The notes below the pieces were generated by a model. It was not told the DNA's origin. It saw only the letters and a list, made by a program, of their open reading frames with translations, and did no database searches. This document shows, piece after piece, positions 53,657-62,761 of a stretch of 64,000 bases of DNA. How positions within the stretch are numbered: the first letter of the stretch is position 1; every line of letters starts with the position of its first letter. The position numbers and the translations under genes were made by a program. Source of the stretch: Streptomyces chartreusis (GTDB lineage: Bacteria; Actinomycetota; Actinomycetes; Streptomycetales; Streptomycetaceae); contig NZ_CP023689.1 in assembly GCF_008704715.1 (NCBI RefSeq), positions 3,472,001-3,536,000 of the forward strand, in the 5' to 3' direction.

Positions 53657-56600
53657 TCACTCCACCACGTGCCGCCCTTCGGGCCGCGCGCTGCACGACG
53701 CCCGGAACGCGCAGTGTGTGCAGTGTTGCCCCGTGTTGGGTGCGAACCGTTCGTCGAGGACCTTGCCCGCCGCGGTGGCGAGCAGGTCGCCGACCCACTC
53801 CCCCTCCGGGCCGTCCAGGGGCTGTTGTCCCTGCACCTTGGGCAGGGTCTCGCCGCCGTCGCGCTTGGCGGCGCCCTGACGCAGCTGGACGAGTTCGGCG
53901 CCGCCCGGCTCGGGGCGCTCGCCGTCGAAGGCGTCGTCGACGGCGCCCTCGCGGACGGCGAGCTGGTAGACGGCGAGCTGCGGGTGCCGGGCCACCTCGG
54001 CCGCGCTGGGGGCCTGCTTGCCGGTCTTGAAGTCGACCACGTAGGCGCGTCCGTCGCCGTCGGCCTCGACGCGGTCCATCTGGCCGCGGATACGCACCTC
54101 GAAATCCCCGGCCTCCAGGGTCACGTCGAAGTCGTGCTCGCTCGCCACCGGGGTGCGGCCCGCGCGGTCCATCACGTGCCACTGCAGGAAGCGTTCGAGC
54201 GCCACGCGCGCGTTGCCCTTCTCCTGGGCCGACTTCCACGGCGCGTCGAAGGCCAGCGCGTTCCACACGGAGTCGAGGCGCTCCATGAGGACGTCGAGGT
54301 CGGCCGGCGTGTGGCCGGAGGCGACCTCGTCGGCGAGGACGTGCACGACGTTGCCGAAGCCCTGGGCGACGGTGGCGGGCGCGTCGGCCTTCACCTCGCG
54401 GCCCAGGAACCACTGGAGGGCGCAGGTGTTGGCGAGCTGGTCGAGGGCGCTGCCCGAGAGCACGACGGGCTGGTCCCGGTTGCGCAGCGGCACCTTGGAC
54501 TCGGTCGGCTCGAACATGCCCCACCAGCGGTACGGGTGGGCGGCGGGGACCAGTGGGCGGCCGTCCTCGTCGGCGAGCGCCGCCAGCCTGGCCAGTCGGT
54601 GCGCGGCGGCCTCCCTGAGGGCGTCGGAGGCGCGCGGGTCGACCGTCGTCGCCCTCAGTTCGGCGACGAGCGCAGCGACGGACAGCGGGCGGCGGGGGCG
54701 GCCCGTGACGTCCCTCGGTTCCACGCCGAGTTCGGTCAGGAAGCGGGAGGGCTGGTCGCCGTCGTCGGCCGCGCCCTTCACCGCCGTGACGACCAGGCGC
54801 TCACGCGCGCGTGTGGCGGCGACGTAGAACAAGCGGCGTTCCTCCGCGAGCAGCGCTCCCGGGGTGAGCGGCTCGGCGAGTCCGTCGCGGCCGATGCGGT
54901 CGGCCTCCAGGAGGGAGCCGCGGCGGCGCAGGTCCGGCCACAGACCCTCCTGGACGCCCGCGACGACGACCAGGCGCCATTCGAGGCCCTTGGAGCGGTG
55001 CGCGGTCATCAGGCGTACGGCGTCGGGGCGTACGGCACGCCGCGTGAGGGTGTCGGCGGCGATGTCCTCGGCGTCGATCTCCTCCAGGAAGTTCAGGGCA
55101 CCGCGGCCGCCGGTGCGCTCCTCCGCGCGGGCGGCTGTCGCGAACAGTGCACACATGGCGTCCAGGTCACGGTCGGCGTTGCGACCGGCGGCGCCGCCGC
55201 GGCGGGCGGTGCGCTCCAGTCGCGCGGGCCACGGCGTGCCCTCCCACAGGTCCCACAGCGCCTCCTCGGCCGTACCGCCGCCCGCGAGCCGTTCACGGGC
55301 CTTGCGCAGCAGCGCGCCGAGCCGCTGGGCGCCACGCGCGTACGTGGGGTCGTGCACCGCCAGCCGCTCCGGCTCGGCCAGCGCCCGGGCGAGCAGGTCG
55401 TCCGAGGGCGGCGGCAGGGCGTTGCCCGCGGCCCGCTCCTCCTCACGCAGGGCACGGCCGAGCCGCCGGAGGTCGGCGGCGTCCATGCCGGCGAGCGGGG
55501 AGGCGAGCAGGCTGAGGGCGGTCTCGGTGTCGAGCCAGCAGGTGTCCCGGGCAGGCTCTTCGGGAGCCTGTGCCGAGGAACCATCCCTGTCCGCCACCCC
55601 TCCGGGGGAGTGTGTCGCAGAGCTGTCCGTGGCCGCCGTCTCACCGGCCGGCGCTACAGATCCGCCCGCGTCCCCCTCCCCGTCGGAGCCCGCGGCTTCG
55701 GCGCCGGTCTCCCCCGTCGCGCCCCCCGACGCCTCCGCCCTTGCCACCGCCCGCAACGCCGTCAACAGCGGCGCCACCGCGGGCTCGTGCCGCAACGGCA
55801 GGTCGTCGCCGTCGATGTCCAGGGGCACCCCGGCGGCCGTGAGCGCCCGGCGCACCGTCGGGATGGTGCGCGACCCCGCGCGCACCAGTACGGCCATCTC
55901 GCCCCAGGGCACGCCGTCCTCAAGGTGGGCGCGGCGCAGGATGTCGGCGATGTTGTCGAGCTCGGTGCCGGGCGTCGGGTAGGTGAAGACCTCGACGCGG
56001 CCGCCCTCGCGGACCGGGGTGAGTTCGCGGTGGGCGCGTACCTTCTCCGCCGGGAGGCGGGTCAGCGGCATGCGCTGGGTCAGCAGCCGGGTCGCGGCCA
56101 GCAGGTCGGCGCCGGAGCGGCGGGAGGTGCGTAGGACCTCGACGGGCGCGGGGCGGCCGTCCGCGCGCGGGAAGGCGTGCGGGAAGTCCAGGATGCCGTT
56201 CACGTCGGCGCCGCGGAACGTGTAGATCGACTGGTCGGGGTCGCCGAACGCGACCAGGTTGCGGCCGTCGCCAGCGAGCGCGTGCAGCAGCCGTACCTGC
56301 GCCGGATCGGTGTCCTGGTACTCGTCGACGTACACGGCGTCGTACTGCGCGGACAGTCGTGCCGCGGTCTCGGGCCGGCGGGCGAGGAGCACCGCGCGGT
56401 GGACCAGTTCGGCGTAGTCGAGCACGCCCTGCATGTCGAGCACGTCGAGGTACTCGGCGAGGAAGGCGGCCGCGGCGCGCCAGTCGGGGCGGCCGATGCG
56501 GCGGGCGAAGGCGTCCAGGGCGTCGGGTGCGAGGCCCAGCTCGCGGCTGCGGGCGAGGACCGCGCGGACCTCGTCGGCGAAGCCACGGGTGGTCAGGCAG

Positions 56601-57124
56601 GCGCGCAGGTCGTCCGGCCAGCGCACATGGGCGAGTCCGAGCCGCTCCAGGTCGGGCTGGCCCGCGAGCAGCCCTCGTACGGTCACGTCCTGCTCGGGGC
56701 CGGACAGCAGCCGCAGCGGTTCCGTGAACAGGTCGCTGTCCTGGTGGGCGCGGACGAGGGCGTAGCAGAACGAGTGGAAGGTGGTCGCCTGCGGTGCGCG
56801 GGCCGCCCCTATGCGCAGTGCCATGCGGTCGCGCAGTTCGACCGCGGCCTTGCGGCTGAACGTCAACACCAGGATGCGCTCGGGGTCCCCGCCGCGGGCG
56901 ATGCGTGCCGCCACCGACTCGACGAGCGTGGTGGTCTTGCCGGTGCCCGGACCTGCGAGGACGAGCATCGGGCCGGTGCCGTGGTCAACCACGGCGCGCT
57001 GTGCGGCGTCAAGACGAGGGGGAGCCACGCGGACCGCAGGGGTACGTACCAGCCGGTAAGCGCCACGGGTCCCCTGTCGCACCTGGGGGTGCGACAGGCG
57101 CCTGGTGGAGAAAGAGGAGCTCAC
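53657..57124 (-). CDS. adnA: Helicase-nuclease subunit AdnA
   Basis: A 1155-residue partner of AdnB: Walker A LAGPGTGKTTT, motif II YVDEYQDTD, ARERL region, and a RecB-type nuclease DFKTGKQ near the C-terminus. Cysteines before (LANTCALQW) and after (QHCTHCAFRASC) the nuclease core have the spacing of the iron-sulfur staple of AddB/Cas4 nucleases. A ~60-residue Gly/Ser/Ala-rich insert lies near residues 460-520 between helicase domains. GTG 57124 is the longest start and has no clear ribosome-binding site. Upstream gene of the operon. Confidence 0.9.
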   Translation of the reverse strand: MSSSFSTRRLSHPQVRQGTRGAYRLVRTPAVRVAPPRLDAAQRAVVDHGTGPMLVLAGPGTGKTTTLVESVAARIARGGDPERILVLTFSRKAAVELRDRMALRIGAARAPQATTFHSFCYALVRAHQDSDLFTEPLRLLSGPEQDVTVRGLLAGQPDLERLGLAHVRWPDDLRACLTTRGFADEVRAVLARSRELGLAPDALDAFARRIGRPDWRAAAAFLAEYLDVLDMQGVLDYAELVHRAVLLARRPETAARLSAQYDAVYVDEYQDTDPAQVRLLHALAGDGRNLVAFGDPDQSIYTFRGADVNGILDFPHAFPRADGRPAPVEVLRTSRRSGADLLAATRLLTQRMPLTRLPAEKVRAHRELTPVREGGRVEVFTYPTPGTELDNIADILRRAHLEDGVPWGEMAVLVRAGSRTIPTVRRALTAAGVPLDIDGDDLPLRHEPAVAPLLTALRAVARAEASGGATGETGAEAAGSDGEGDAGGSVAPAGETAATDSSATHSPGGVADRDGSSAQAPEEPARDTCWLDTETALSLLASPLAGMDAADLRRLGRALREEERAAGNALPPPSDDLLARALAEPERLAVHDPTYARGAQRLGALLRKARERLAGGGTAEEALWDLWEGTPWPARLERTARRGGAAGRNADRDLDAMCALFATAARAEERTGGRGALNFLEEIDAEDIAADTLTRRAVRPDAVRLMTAHRSKGLEWRLVVVAGVQEGLWPDLRRRGSLLEADRIGRDGLAEPLTPGALLAEERRLFYVAATRARERLVVTAVKGAADDGDQPSRFLTELGVEPRDVTGRPRRPLSVAALVAELRATTVDPRASDALREAAAHRLARLAALADEDGRPLVPAAHPYRWWGMFEPTESKVPLRNRDQPVVLSGSALDQLANTCALQWFLGREVKADAPATVAQGFGNVVHVLADEVASGHTPADLDVLMERLDSVWNALAFDAPWKSAQEKGNARVALERFLQWHVMDRAGRTPVASEHDFDVTLEAGDFEVRIRGQMDRVEADGDGRAYVVDFKTGKQAPSAAEVARHPQLAVYQLAVREGAVDDAFDGERPEPGGAELVQLRQGAAKRDGGETLPKVQGQQPLDGPEGEWVGDLLATAAGKVLDERFAPNTGQHCTHCAFRASCSARPEGRHVVE

Positions 57125-57435
57125 GTGGTTCGCCGGTCCTGGTGGGAGTGCAGGTTGTCACCGCCGGCGCGGAGCGCCGTCGTCGGGGGCTGGTGGTCGG
57201 GTGCCGGGTGGGCCGCCCCGCGCGTGTGCAGGGCGGTGGCTGCGGGGTGAGGGGGACACGCGCAGCCGACGCTACGCCGCGGGATGGTGCGGAAGCAGGG
57301 CTTCCGATTCATCCCTCAGGCCACTCGTGTCACGTGTGTCCCTCGCCTCACGAACGTACGTCATGTCACGGGCGTGCCCTGTTTCCCCCTTACGGATCAC
57401 GGGTCACACGGCGGGCGCCGCGATGTCGGAAGCTG
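57125..57435. other. Intergenic region, 311 bp
   Basis: Separates adnA from the alkyltransferase-like gene, both on the minus strand. It must hold the adnA promoter. I see no clear -35/-10 pair, repeat or RNA. The only ORF-like frame (57121-57312, minus) has no ribosome-binding site and His/Arg/Pro-rich noise. Confidence 0.5.
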
Positions 57436-57864
57436 TCAGGTGTGACCCTGTGCGCGTTCGCCGCCGTCCCACCGCGCCCGCTTCATGTCCAGGCGCGGCA
57501 GGTGGCCCTCGGCGGCTCTGCTCGCCTCCTTGAGGGGAGTGCCCTCCGCGCGGTACTGCTCCAGGGCTCTGAGCTCGTGGCCGGGCAGCAGGGCGCCGTC
57601 CGAGCGGACCACGCGCCACCACGGCACGGCTCCGCCGTAGAGGGCCATCACCCGGCCGACCTGCCGGGGACCGCCCTCTTCCAGCCATTCGGCGACGTCT
57701 CCGTACGTCATGACGCGCCCCGGCGGGATCAGCTCGCTGACCTCGAGGACCCGCTCGGCGTACTCCGGCAGCTCAGCGGCGTGCTCCGGGCCGGCATCGG
57801 TGTACTCCGGACGGGCGTCATCTTGGGCCGGGCGGGCGTCGTCCGGAAGGCTCTCCTCGCTCAT
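57436..57864 (-). CDS. Alkyltransferase-like (ATL) DNA-binding protein
   Basis: A 142-residue protein with the DNA-binding domain of O6-alkylguanine-DNA alkyltransferases (VSELIPPGRVMTYGDVAEWL) but the active-site Cys replaced: PWWRVVRSDG instead of PCHRV. It is therefore an ATL protein that flags O6-alkylguanine for nucleotide excision repair. The first ~40 residues are acidic and disordered. Start 57864 or 57873. Followed divergently by the large membrane gene. Confidence 0.88.
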   Translation of the reverse strand: MSEESLPDDARPAQDDARPEYTDAGPEHAAELPEYAERVLEVSELIPPGRVMTYGDVAEWLEEGGPRQVGRVMALYGGAVPWWRVVRSDGALLPGHELRALEQYRAEGTPLKEASRAAEGHLPRLDMKRARWDGGERAQGHT

Positions 57865-58050
57865 CCGCCCCATCCTGCCCCACGGCACCGACAATGTGAC
57901 TCGCTCGCCACTGTGCGTATCCCTCGCCCTGCGGCGGCGCTTCGGGCAGACTGTGCGCCCCCGCATTTGCACCCTGATGCCCCCGTGTGTCGGTGGAGCA
58001 TGCCACCATCGTGCGGGCGGTGACTGGTGATACGAGATCAAGAAGAGACG

Positions 58051-60864
58051 ATGAAGCAGCAGGGTGTGCACCCGGAGGGCGCGGAGAGCACCTCTGACGC
58101 TTCGTCGCGCCCGGACACCGTGAACGCCGACGAGAAGGACGCCGACGGCGGCACGAAGCACGAGGCGGGCAAGGGCACCGACCCGACCGAGGCCGGCCGC
58201 AAGGCCGTCGAGGGCAAGGCCGCCTACGACGTGGAACTCGACGAGGTGCACGCAGACGAGGTCGAGGGCGACGAACCGCTGCTCCCCGCGCGCGTGCACC
58301 GCCCGTCGGACCTGATGCGGCTCCTGGTGGGCGTGCTCGGCATCGCGTTGCTCCTCGCGATCGCGGCGTTCGCACATGGCACGACCTCGGGACTCGAGCA
58401 GGACATCAACAAGGGCACCGGACAGGCGCCCGACGTCTTCAGCAAGATGGCCGGGCTGGTCTCCAGCATCGCGATCCTGCTGGTGCCGGTCGCCTTCGCG
58501 ATCGAGCGGCTGATCAAGCGGGACGGGCTGCGCATCGCAGACGGCGTCCTCGCCGCGGTCCTCGCCCACGGAGTGACACTCGCCACGGACCTGTGGGTCG
58601 CGCGGGCCGCCCCTGACTCCATCCGGGACGCCCTCACCCAGCCCTCGCCCGGCGACGTCGGCTCCCTCACCGACCCGGTGCACGGCTATCTCGCCCCGGT
58701 CATCGCGTACATGACGGCCGTGGGCATGTCCCGCAGACCCCGCTGGCGTGCGGTCCTGTGGGCGGTCCTGGTCCTGTACGCCTTCTCCATGCTGGTCACC
58801 GGCTACACCACGCCGTTCTCGATCCTCCTGACGCTGCTGATCGGCTGGACCGTCGCCTACGGCACGCTGTACGCCGTCGGCTCGCCCAACGTCCGCCCCA
58901 CCGGCCGGACGCTGATGGCGGGCCTCAGGCACGTCGGCTTCCGGCCCGTGAGCGCGGCCCGCGAGGAGATCTCCGAGACCCAGGAGACCACCGACCGCGG
59001 CCGGCGCTACTTCGTCACGCTCGAGGACGGCCCGCCGCTCGACGTGACGGTCGTCGACCGGGAGCAGCAGGCCCAGGGCTTCTTCTATCGCGCGTGGCGC
59101 AATCTGACGCTGCGCGGCTTCGCCACCCGCAGCAGCCTCCAGTCGCTGCGCCAGGCGCTGGAGCAGGAGGCCCTGCTCGCCTACGCGGCCATCGCGGCCG
59201 GCGCGAACGCGCCCAAGCTGATCGCCACCTCCGAGCTCGGCCCGGACGCCGTGATGCTGGTCTACGAGCACACCGGCGGACACACACTGGACTCACTGTC
59301 GGACGAGGAGATCACCGACGATCTGCTGCAGGGCACCTGGCGCCAGGTCAAGGCGTTGCAGTCGCGGCGGATCGCGCATCGCAGGCTCGTCGGCGACGCG
59401 ATTCTGGTGGATCGTTCCGGCAAAGTGATCATCACAGATCTGCGGATCGGTGAGATCGCGACGAACACTCTGCTGCTGCGCATGGACATCTCCCAGCTGC
59501 TGGTCACGCTCGGCCTGCGCGTCGGCGCCGAGCGCGCGGTGTCCTCGGCGGTGAGCGTGCTCGGCCCCGACGCCGTCGCCGACTGTCTGCCGATGCTCCA
59601 GCCCATCGCGCTGAGCCGCTCCACGCGCGCGACGCTGCGCCGGCTCGCCCGTGAGCGGGCACAGCGCGAGCGCGAGGCGGTGCTGGAGGCGTCCCGGCAG
59701 GCCAAGCACGCCCGTAGCGAGGAGGCGGCGGGCGGCAGCGAGGTCGTACTCGACAAGGCGGACGCGAAGCTCGACAAGCCGGACAAGAAGGCCGTGCGGG
59801 CGGAGGCGCGGGCCGAGAAGCGGGCCATCGACGATGCCGTGGAGGAGGCGCGCGAGGAGGATCTCCTCACGCAGATCCGGCACGAGGTGCTGCGCATCAG
59901 GCCGCAGGCGCCGGTAGAGCCGGCCCGCCTGGAGCGGGTGCGCCCGCGCACGCTGATCAGCGTCATCGCCGGTGCCATCGGCGCGTACTTCCTGCTGACG
60001 CAGCTCACGCACATCGAGTTCGGCCCGCTCGTCGCCAACGCCCAGTGGGGCTGGGTGGCCGCGGCGGTGCTGTTCTCGGCGGCCAGCTACTTCGCGGCGG
60101 CCATGGCGCTGCTGGGGTTCGTGCCCGAGCGGGTGCCGTTCCGGCAGACCGTGGCGGCGCAGGTCGCCGGGTCGTTCGTGAAGATCGTCGCGCCGGCCGC
60201 GGTCGGTGGCGTCGCCCTGAACACGCGCTTCCTCCAGCGCTCGGGAGTGCGGCCGGGGCTCGCGGTGGCGAGTGTCGGCGCCTCGCAGCTGTTCGGGCTC
60301 GGCTGCCACATCCTGATGCTGCTGTCCTTCGGCTATCTGACCGGTACCGAGAAGACGCCGTCGCTGTCGCCGTCCCGGACCGTCATCGCGGGTCTGCTGA
60401 CGGTCGCGGTGCTGGTGCTCGTGGTGACCTCGGTGCCGTTCCTGCGGAAGTTCGTCGTCACGCGCGTGAGGTCGCTCTTCGCGGGTGTCGTACCGCGCAT
60501 GCTCGACGTGCTCCAGCGGCCGCAGAAGCTGGTCACCGGCATCGGCGGCATGCTGCTGCTGACGGCCTGCTTCGTGATGTGCCTGGATGCTTCGATCCGG
60601 GCGTTCGGCAGCGAGGGGACCTCGCTCAGCATCGCCAGCGTCGCGGTCGTCTTCCTCGCGGGCAACGCGCTCGGCTCCGCCGCCCCGACCCCGGGCGGTG
60701 TGGGCGCGGTGGAGGCGACCCTGACCGTCGGTCTGATCGCCGTGGGCCTGCCCAGCGAGGTCGCCGCGCCCGCGGTGCTGCTGTTCCGTCTGCTGACCCT
60801 GTGGCTGCCGGTCCTGCCGGGCTGGCTGGCCTTCAACCACCTGAGCCGTAAGGGCGCGCTGTAG
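58051..60864 (+). CDS. Membrane fusion: kinase-like domain plus LPG-synthase/UPF0104-type flippase domain
   Basis: A 937-residue polytopic protein. After an acidic cytoplasmic tail (~80 residues) come about six membrane segments (85-270), then a cytoplasmic ~300-residue region with protein-kinase-like marks: HRRLVGDAILVD (HRD-like) and VIITDLRIG (DFG-like, not canonical), then a charged Lys/Glu-rich linker (AKLDKPDKKAVRAEARAEKR). The C-terminal ~300 residues are a UPF0104 / lysyl-PG-synthetase TM-like domain with about seven segments. A lipid or polymer flippase under kinase-like control is plausible but unproven. ATG 58051 with GAAGAG is preferred over GTG 58027. Confidence 0.8.
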   Translation: MKQQGVHPEGAESTSDASSRPDTVNADEKDADGGTKHEAGKGTDPTEAGRKAVEGKAAYDVELDEVHADEVEGDEPLLPARVHRPSDLMRLLVGVLGIALLLAIAAFAHGTTSGLEQDINKGTGQAPDVFSKMAGLVSSIAILLVPVAFAIERLIKRDGLRIADGVLAAVLAHGVTLATDLWVARAAPDSIRDALTQPSPGDVGSLTDPVHGYLAPVIAYMTAVGMSRRPRWRAVLWAVLVLYAFSMLVTGYTTPFSILLTLLIGWTVAYGTLYAVGSPNVRPTGRTLMAGLRHVGFRPVSAAREEISETQETTDRGRRYFVTLEDGPPLDVTVVDREQQAQGFFYRAWRNLTLRGFATRSSLQSLRQALEQEALLAYAAIAAGANAPKLIATSELGPDAVMLVYEHTGGHTLDSLSDEEITDDLLQGTWRQVKALQSRRIAHRRLVGDAILVDRSGKVIITDLRIGEIATNTLLLRMDISQLLVTLGLRVGAERAVSSAVSVLGPDAVADCLPMLQPIALSRSTRATLRRLARERAQREREAVLEASRQAKHARSEEAAGGSEVVLDKADAKLDKPDKKAVRAEARAEKRAIDDAVEEAREEDLLTQIRHEVLRIRPQAPVEPARLERVRPRTLISVIAGAIGAYFLLTQLTHIEFGPLVANAQWGWVAAAVLFSAASYFAAAMALLGFVPERVPFRQTVAAQVAGSFVKIVAPAAVGGVALNTRFLQRSGVRPGLAVASVGASQLFGLGCHILMLLSFGYLTGTEKTPSLSPSRTVIAGLLTVAVLVLVVTSVPFLRKFVVTRVRSLFAGVVPRMLDVLQRPQKLVTGIGGMLLLTACFVMCLDASIRAFGSEGTSLSIASVAVVFLAGNALGSAAPTPGGVGAVEATLTVGLIAVGLPSEVAAPAVLLFRLLTLWLPVLPGWLAFNHLSRKGAL

Positions 60865-61044
60865 CGCGAGTGGGGCGCGGACGAGTCCGCGCAGGCCGGG
60901 CACGGCGACGGGAGACGCCCTGGGGCCTTGCCGTACGAGGACCCGGTCGCCGTACGTTGTAAGGGCCCGGAAGGTGAGGCGCCGCCGTACCTCGTACGGC
61001 CCGTGCCCCGAGCGCCCCACCACGTACGACCTCAGGATGGGAGC

Positions 61045-62595
61045 ATGCCGAAGCCTCCCCGGATGCGCGCCGCTGCCCTGACCGCCACCGCTCTGCTGCT
61101 CTCCTCCCTGCTGGCCGGTTGCAGCGGCGACGACTCCGGGAACGACGAGGACCTGACGGCTCAGGACCTGGACTGGAAGGCCTGCCCGGCCCCCTCCCAG
61201 GCGCAGGGCGGCGGAGGCAGTCCGTCTCCGCTGCCGGCCGACGGCACCTGGGAGTGCGCCACGATGAAGGCACCCCGGGACTGGGACGACCCCGAGGGCG
61301 ACACGATCGGCATCGATCTGATCCGGGTGAAGTCCAGCGGCGCCGAGAACCGGCGCATCGGCTCGCTGATCTTCAACTTCGGCGGCCCCGGCGGCTCCGG
61401 AGTCACCACGCTGCCCGCCTTCGGCGACCTGTACGAGAAGCTGCGCACCCGCTACGACCTGGTGAGCTTCGACCCGCGCGGGGTCGGCCGCAGCGCTCCG
61501 GTGCTGTGCGAGGACGACCAGCAACTCGACGCCTACTTCCAGCAGGACACCACACCGGACGACACAGCCGAGAAGACCGAACTCGTGGACAGCACCAAGA
61601 GGTTCAACGCGGCCTGCGAGAAGAACTCCGGGGAGATGCTGCCGCACGTGGCCACCACCGAGGCGGCGCGCGACATGGACCTGATGCGCCAGGTGCTCGG
61701 CGACGACAAACTGCACTACTTCGGCATCTCCTACGGCACCGAACTCGGCGGTGTCTACGCCCATCTGTTCCCCAAGAAGGTGGGCCGCGCGGTCTTCGAC
61801 GCGGTGGTCGACCCGACGCAGAACGCCGAGCAGGGGACGCTCGGGCAGGCCGAGGGCTTCCAGCTCGCGCTCGACAACTTCGCCGCGGACTGCACCTCCC
61901 AGGTCGAGGACTGCCCGATCGGGGACACCGCCCAGGACGTGAAGGACCGCATCGCGAAGCTGCTGAAGGACCTCGACAGGAAGCCGATCGAGGGGATCTT
62001 CCCACGCCAGCTGACCGAGTCCGCCGCGACCAACGGCATCCTCCAGGCGCTGTACTCGAAGGACTTCTGGCCCTATCTCACCCAGGGTCTCGAGGAGGCG
62101 TACGACGGCAACGGCATGACCCTGATGCTGCTGTCGGACTCGCTGAACGGGCGCAGCGACAACGGCGAGTACAGCAACATCACCGCCGCCAACATCTCGA
62201 TCAACTGCGCCGACGACAAACCGCGGTACACGCCCCAGTACGTGGAGGGGAAGCTGCCCGAATTCCGGTCCGCCTCGCCCCTGTTCGGCGAGCCCCTCGC
62301 CTGGTCCATGCTCAGCTGCACCGACTGGGCGGTGGAAGGGGCCGCCGAGCATCCCGACGTCAGCGCGCCCGGTTCGGCGCCGATCCTCGTCGTCGGCAAC
62401 ACGGGCGACCCGGCCACGCCGTACGAGGGCGCGCAGAAGATGGCGCAGGCACTCGGGAAGGGCGTCGGTGTCGAGCTGACGTACAAGGGACAGGGGCACG
62501 GCGCCTACGACAGCAAGAACAAGTGCGTGCAGGACGCGGTGAACGGCTATCTGCTGGACGGGAGGGTCCCGAAGGCCGGCACGGTGTGCTCCTGA
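61045..62595 (+). CDS. Secreted lipoprotein alpha/beta-hydrolase (tripeptidyl aminopeptidase family)
   Basis: A 516-residue exported lipoprotein: signal peptide with LLAGCSGD lipobox, then a peptidase fold with nucleophile GISYGTELGG, acid in NTGDPATPYEG, base His in GQGHGAYD. It resembles Streptomyces SlpD/SlpE and tripeptidyl aminopeptidases (S33). FGGPGGSG is the oxyanion region and YDLVSFDPRGVG the family marker. GGGAG precedes ATG 61045. A very similar gene follows 166 bases later. Confidence 0.92.
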   Translation: MPKPPRMRAAALTATALLLSSLLAGCSGDDSGNDEDLTAQDLDWKACPAPSQAQGGGGSPSPLPADGTWECATMKAPRDWDDPEGDTIGIDLIRVKSSGAENRRIGSLIFNFGGPGGSGVTTLPAFGDLYEKLRTRYDLVSFDPRGVGRSAPVLCEDDQQLDAYFQQDTTPDDTAEKTELVDSTKRFNAACEKNSGEMLPHVATTEAARDMDLMRQVLGDDKLHYFGISYGTELGGVYAHLFPKKVGRAVFDAVVDPTQNAEQGTLGQAEGFQLALDNFAADCTSQVEDCPIGDTAQDVKDRIAKLLKDLDRKPIEGIFPRQLTESAATNGILQALYSKDFWPYLTQGLEEAYDGNGMTLMLLSDSLNGRSDNGEYSNITAANISINCADDKPRYTPQYVEGKLPEFRSASPLFGEPLAWSMLSCTDWAVEGAAEHPDVSAPGSAPILVVGNTGDPATPYEGAQKMAQALGKGVGVELTYKGQGHGAYDSKNKCVQDAVNGYLLDGRVPKAGTVCS

Positions 62596-62664
62596 GACTG
62601 CCCCAGCGAGCCCGAATGCGTGGGAATCCGAGCCGCAACCCTCACGAATGCGCAGGTCAGAGAG

Positions 62665-62673
62665 TTATCCACA
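62665..62673 (+). promoter_or_regulatory. DnaA-box-like 9-mer
   Basis: TTATCCACA between the two peptidase genes; matches the general DnaA consensus. Single site, function doubtful. Confidence 0.25.
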
Positions 62674-62761
62674 GGCTGCGACGGCCAGTTCGTGATCCGC
62701 CTACTATGGCCTGACCGCCATCCGCGGCACAGCGCGGACGGCCTGCGAGGGGGGAAGCGAC

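Noticed and set aside
57121..57312. Short minus-strand frame (63 codons) before adnA
   Set aside because: No ribosome-binding site, His/Arg/Pro-rich composition and overlap with the start of adnA.
59293..62499. 1068-codon minus-strand frame opposite the flippase and the first peptidase
   Set aside because: Spans the boundary between two good plus-strand genes with signal peptide and catalytic motifs; low-complexity translation.
40269..62673. Replication origin suggested by DnaA-like boxes
   Set aside because: Only three scattered single boxes, no cluster, and no dnaA, dnaN or gyrB genes.
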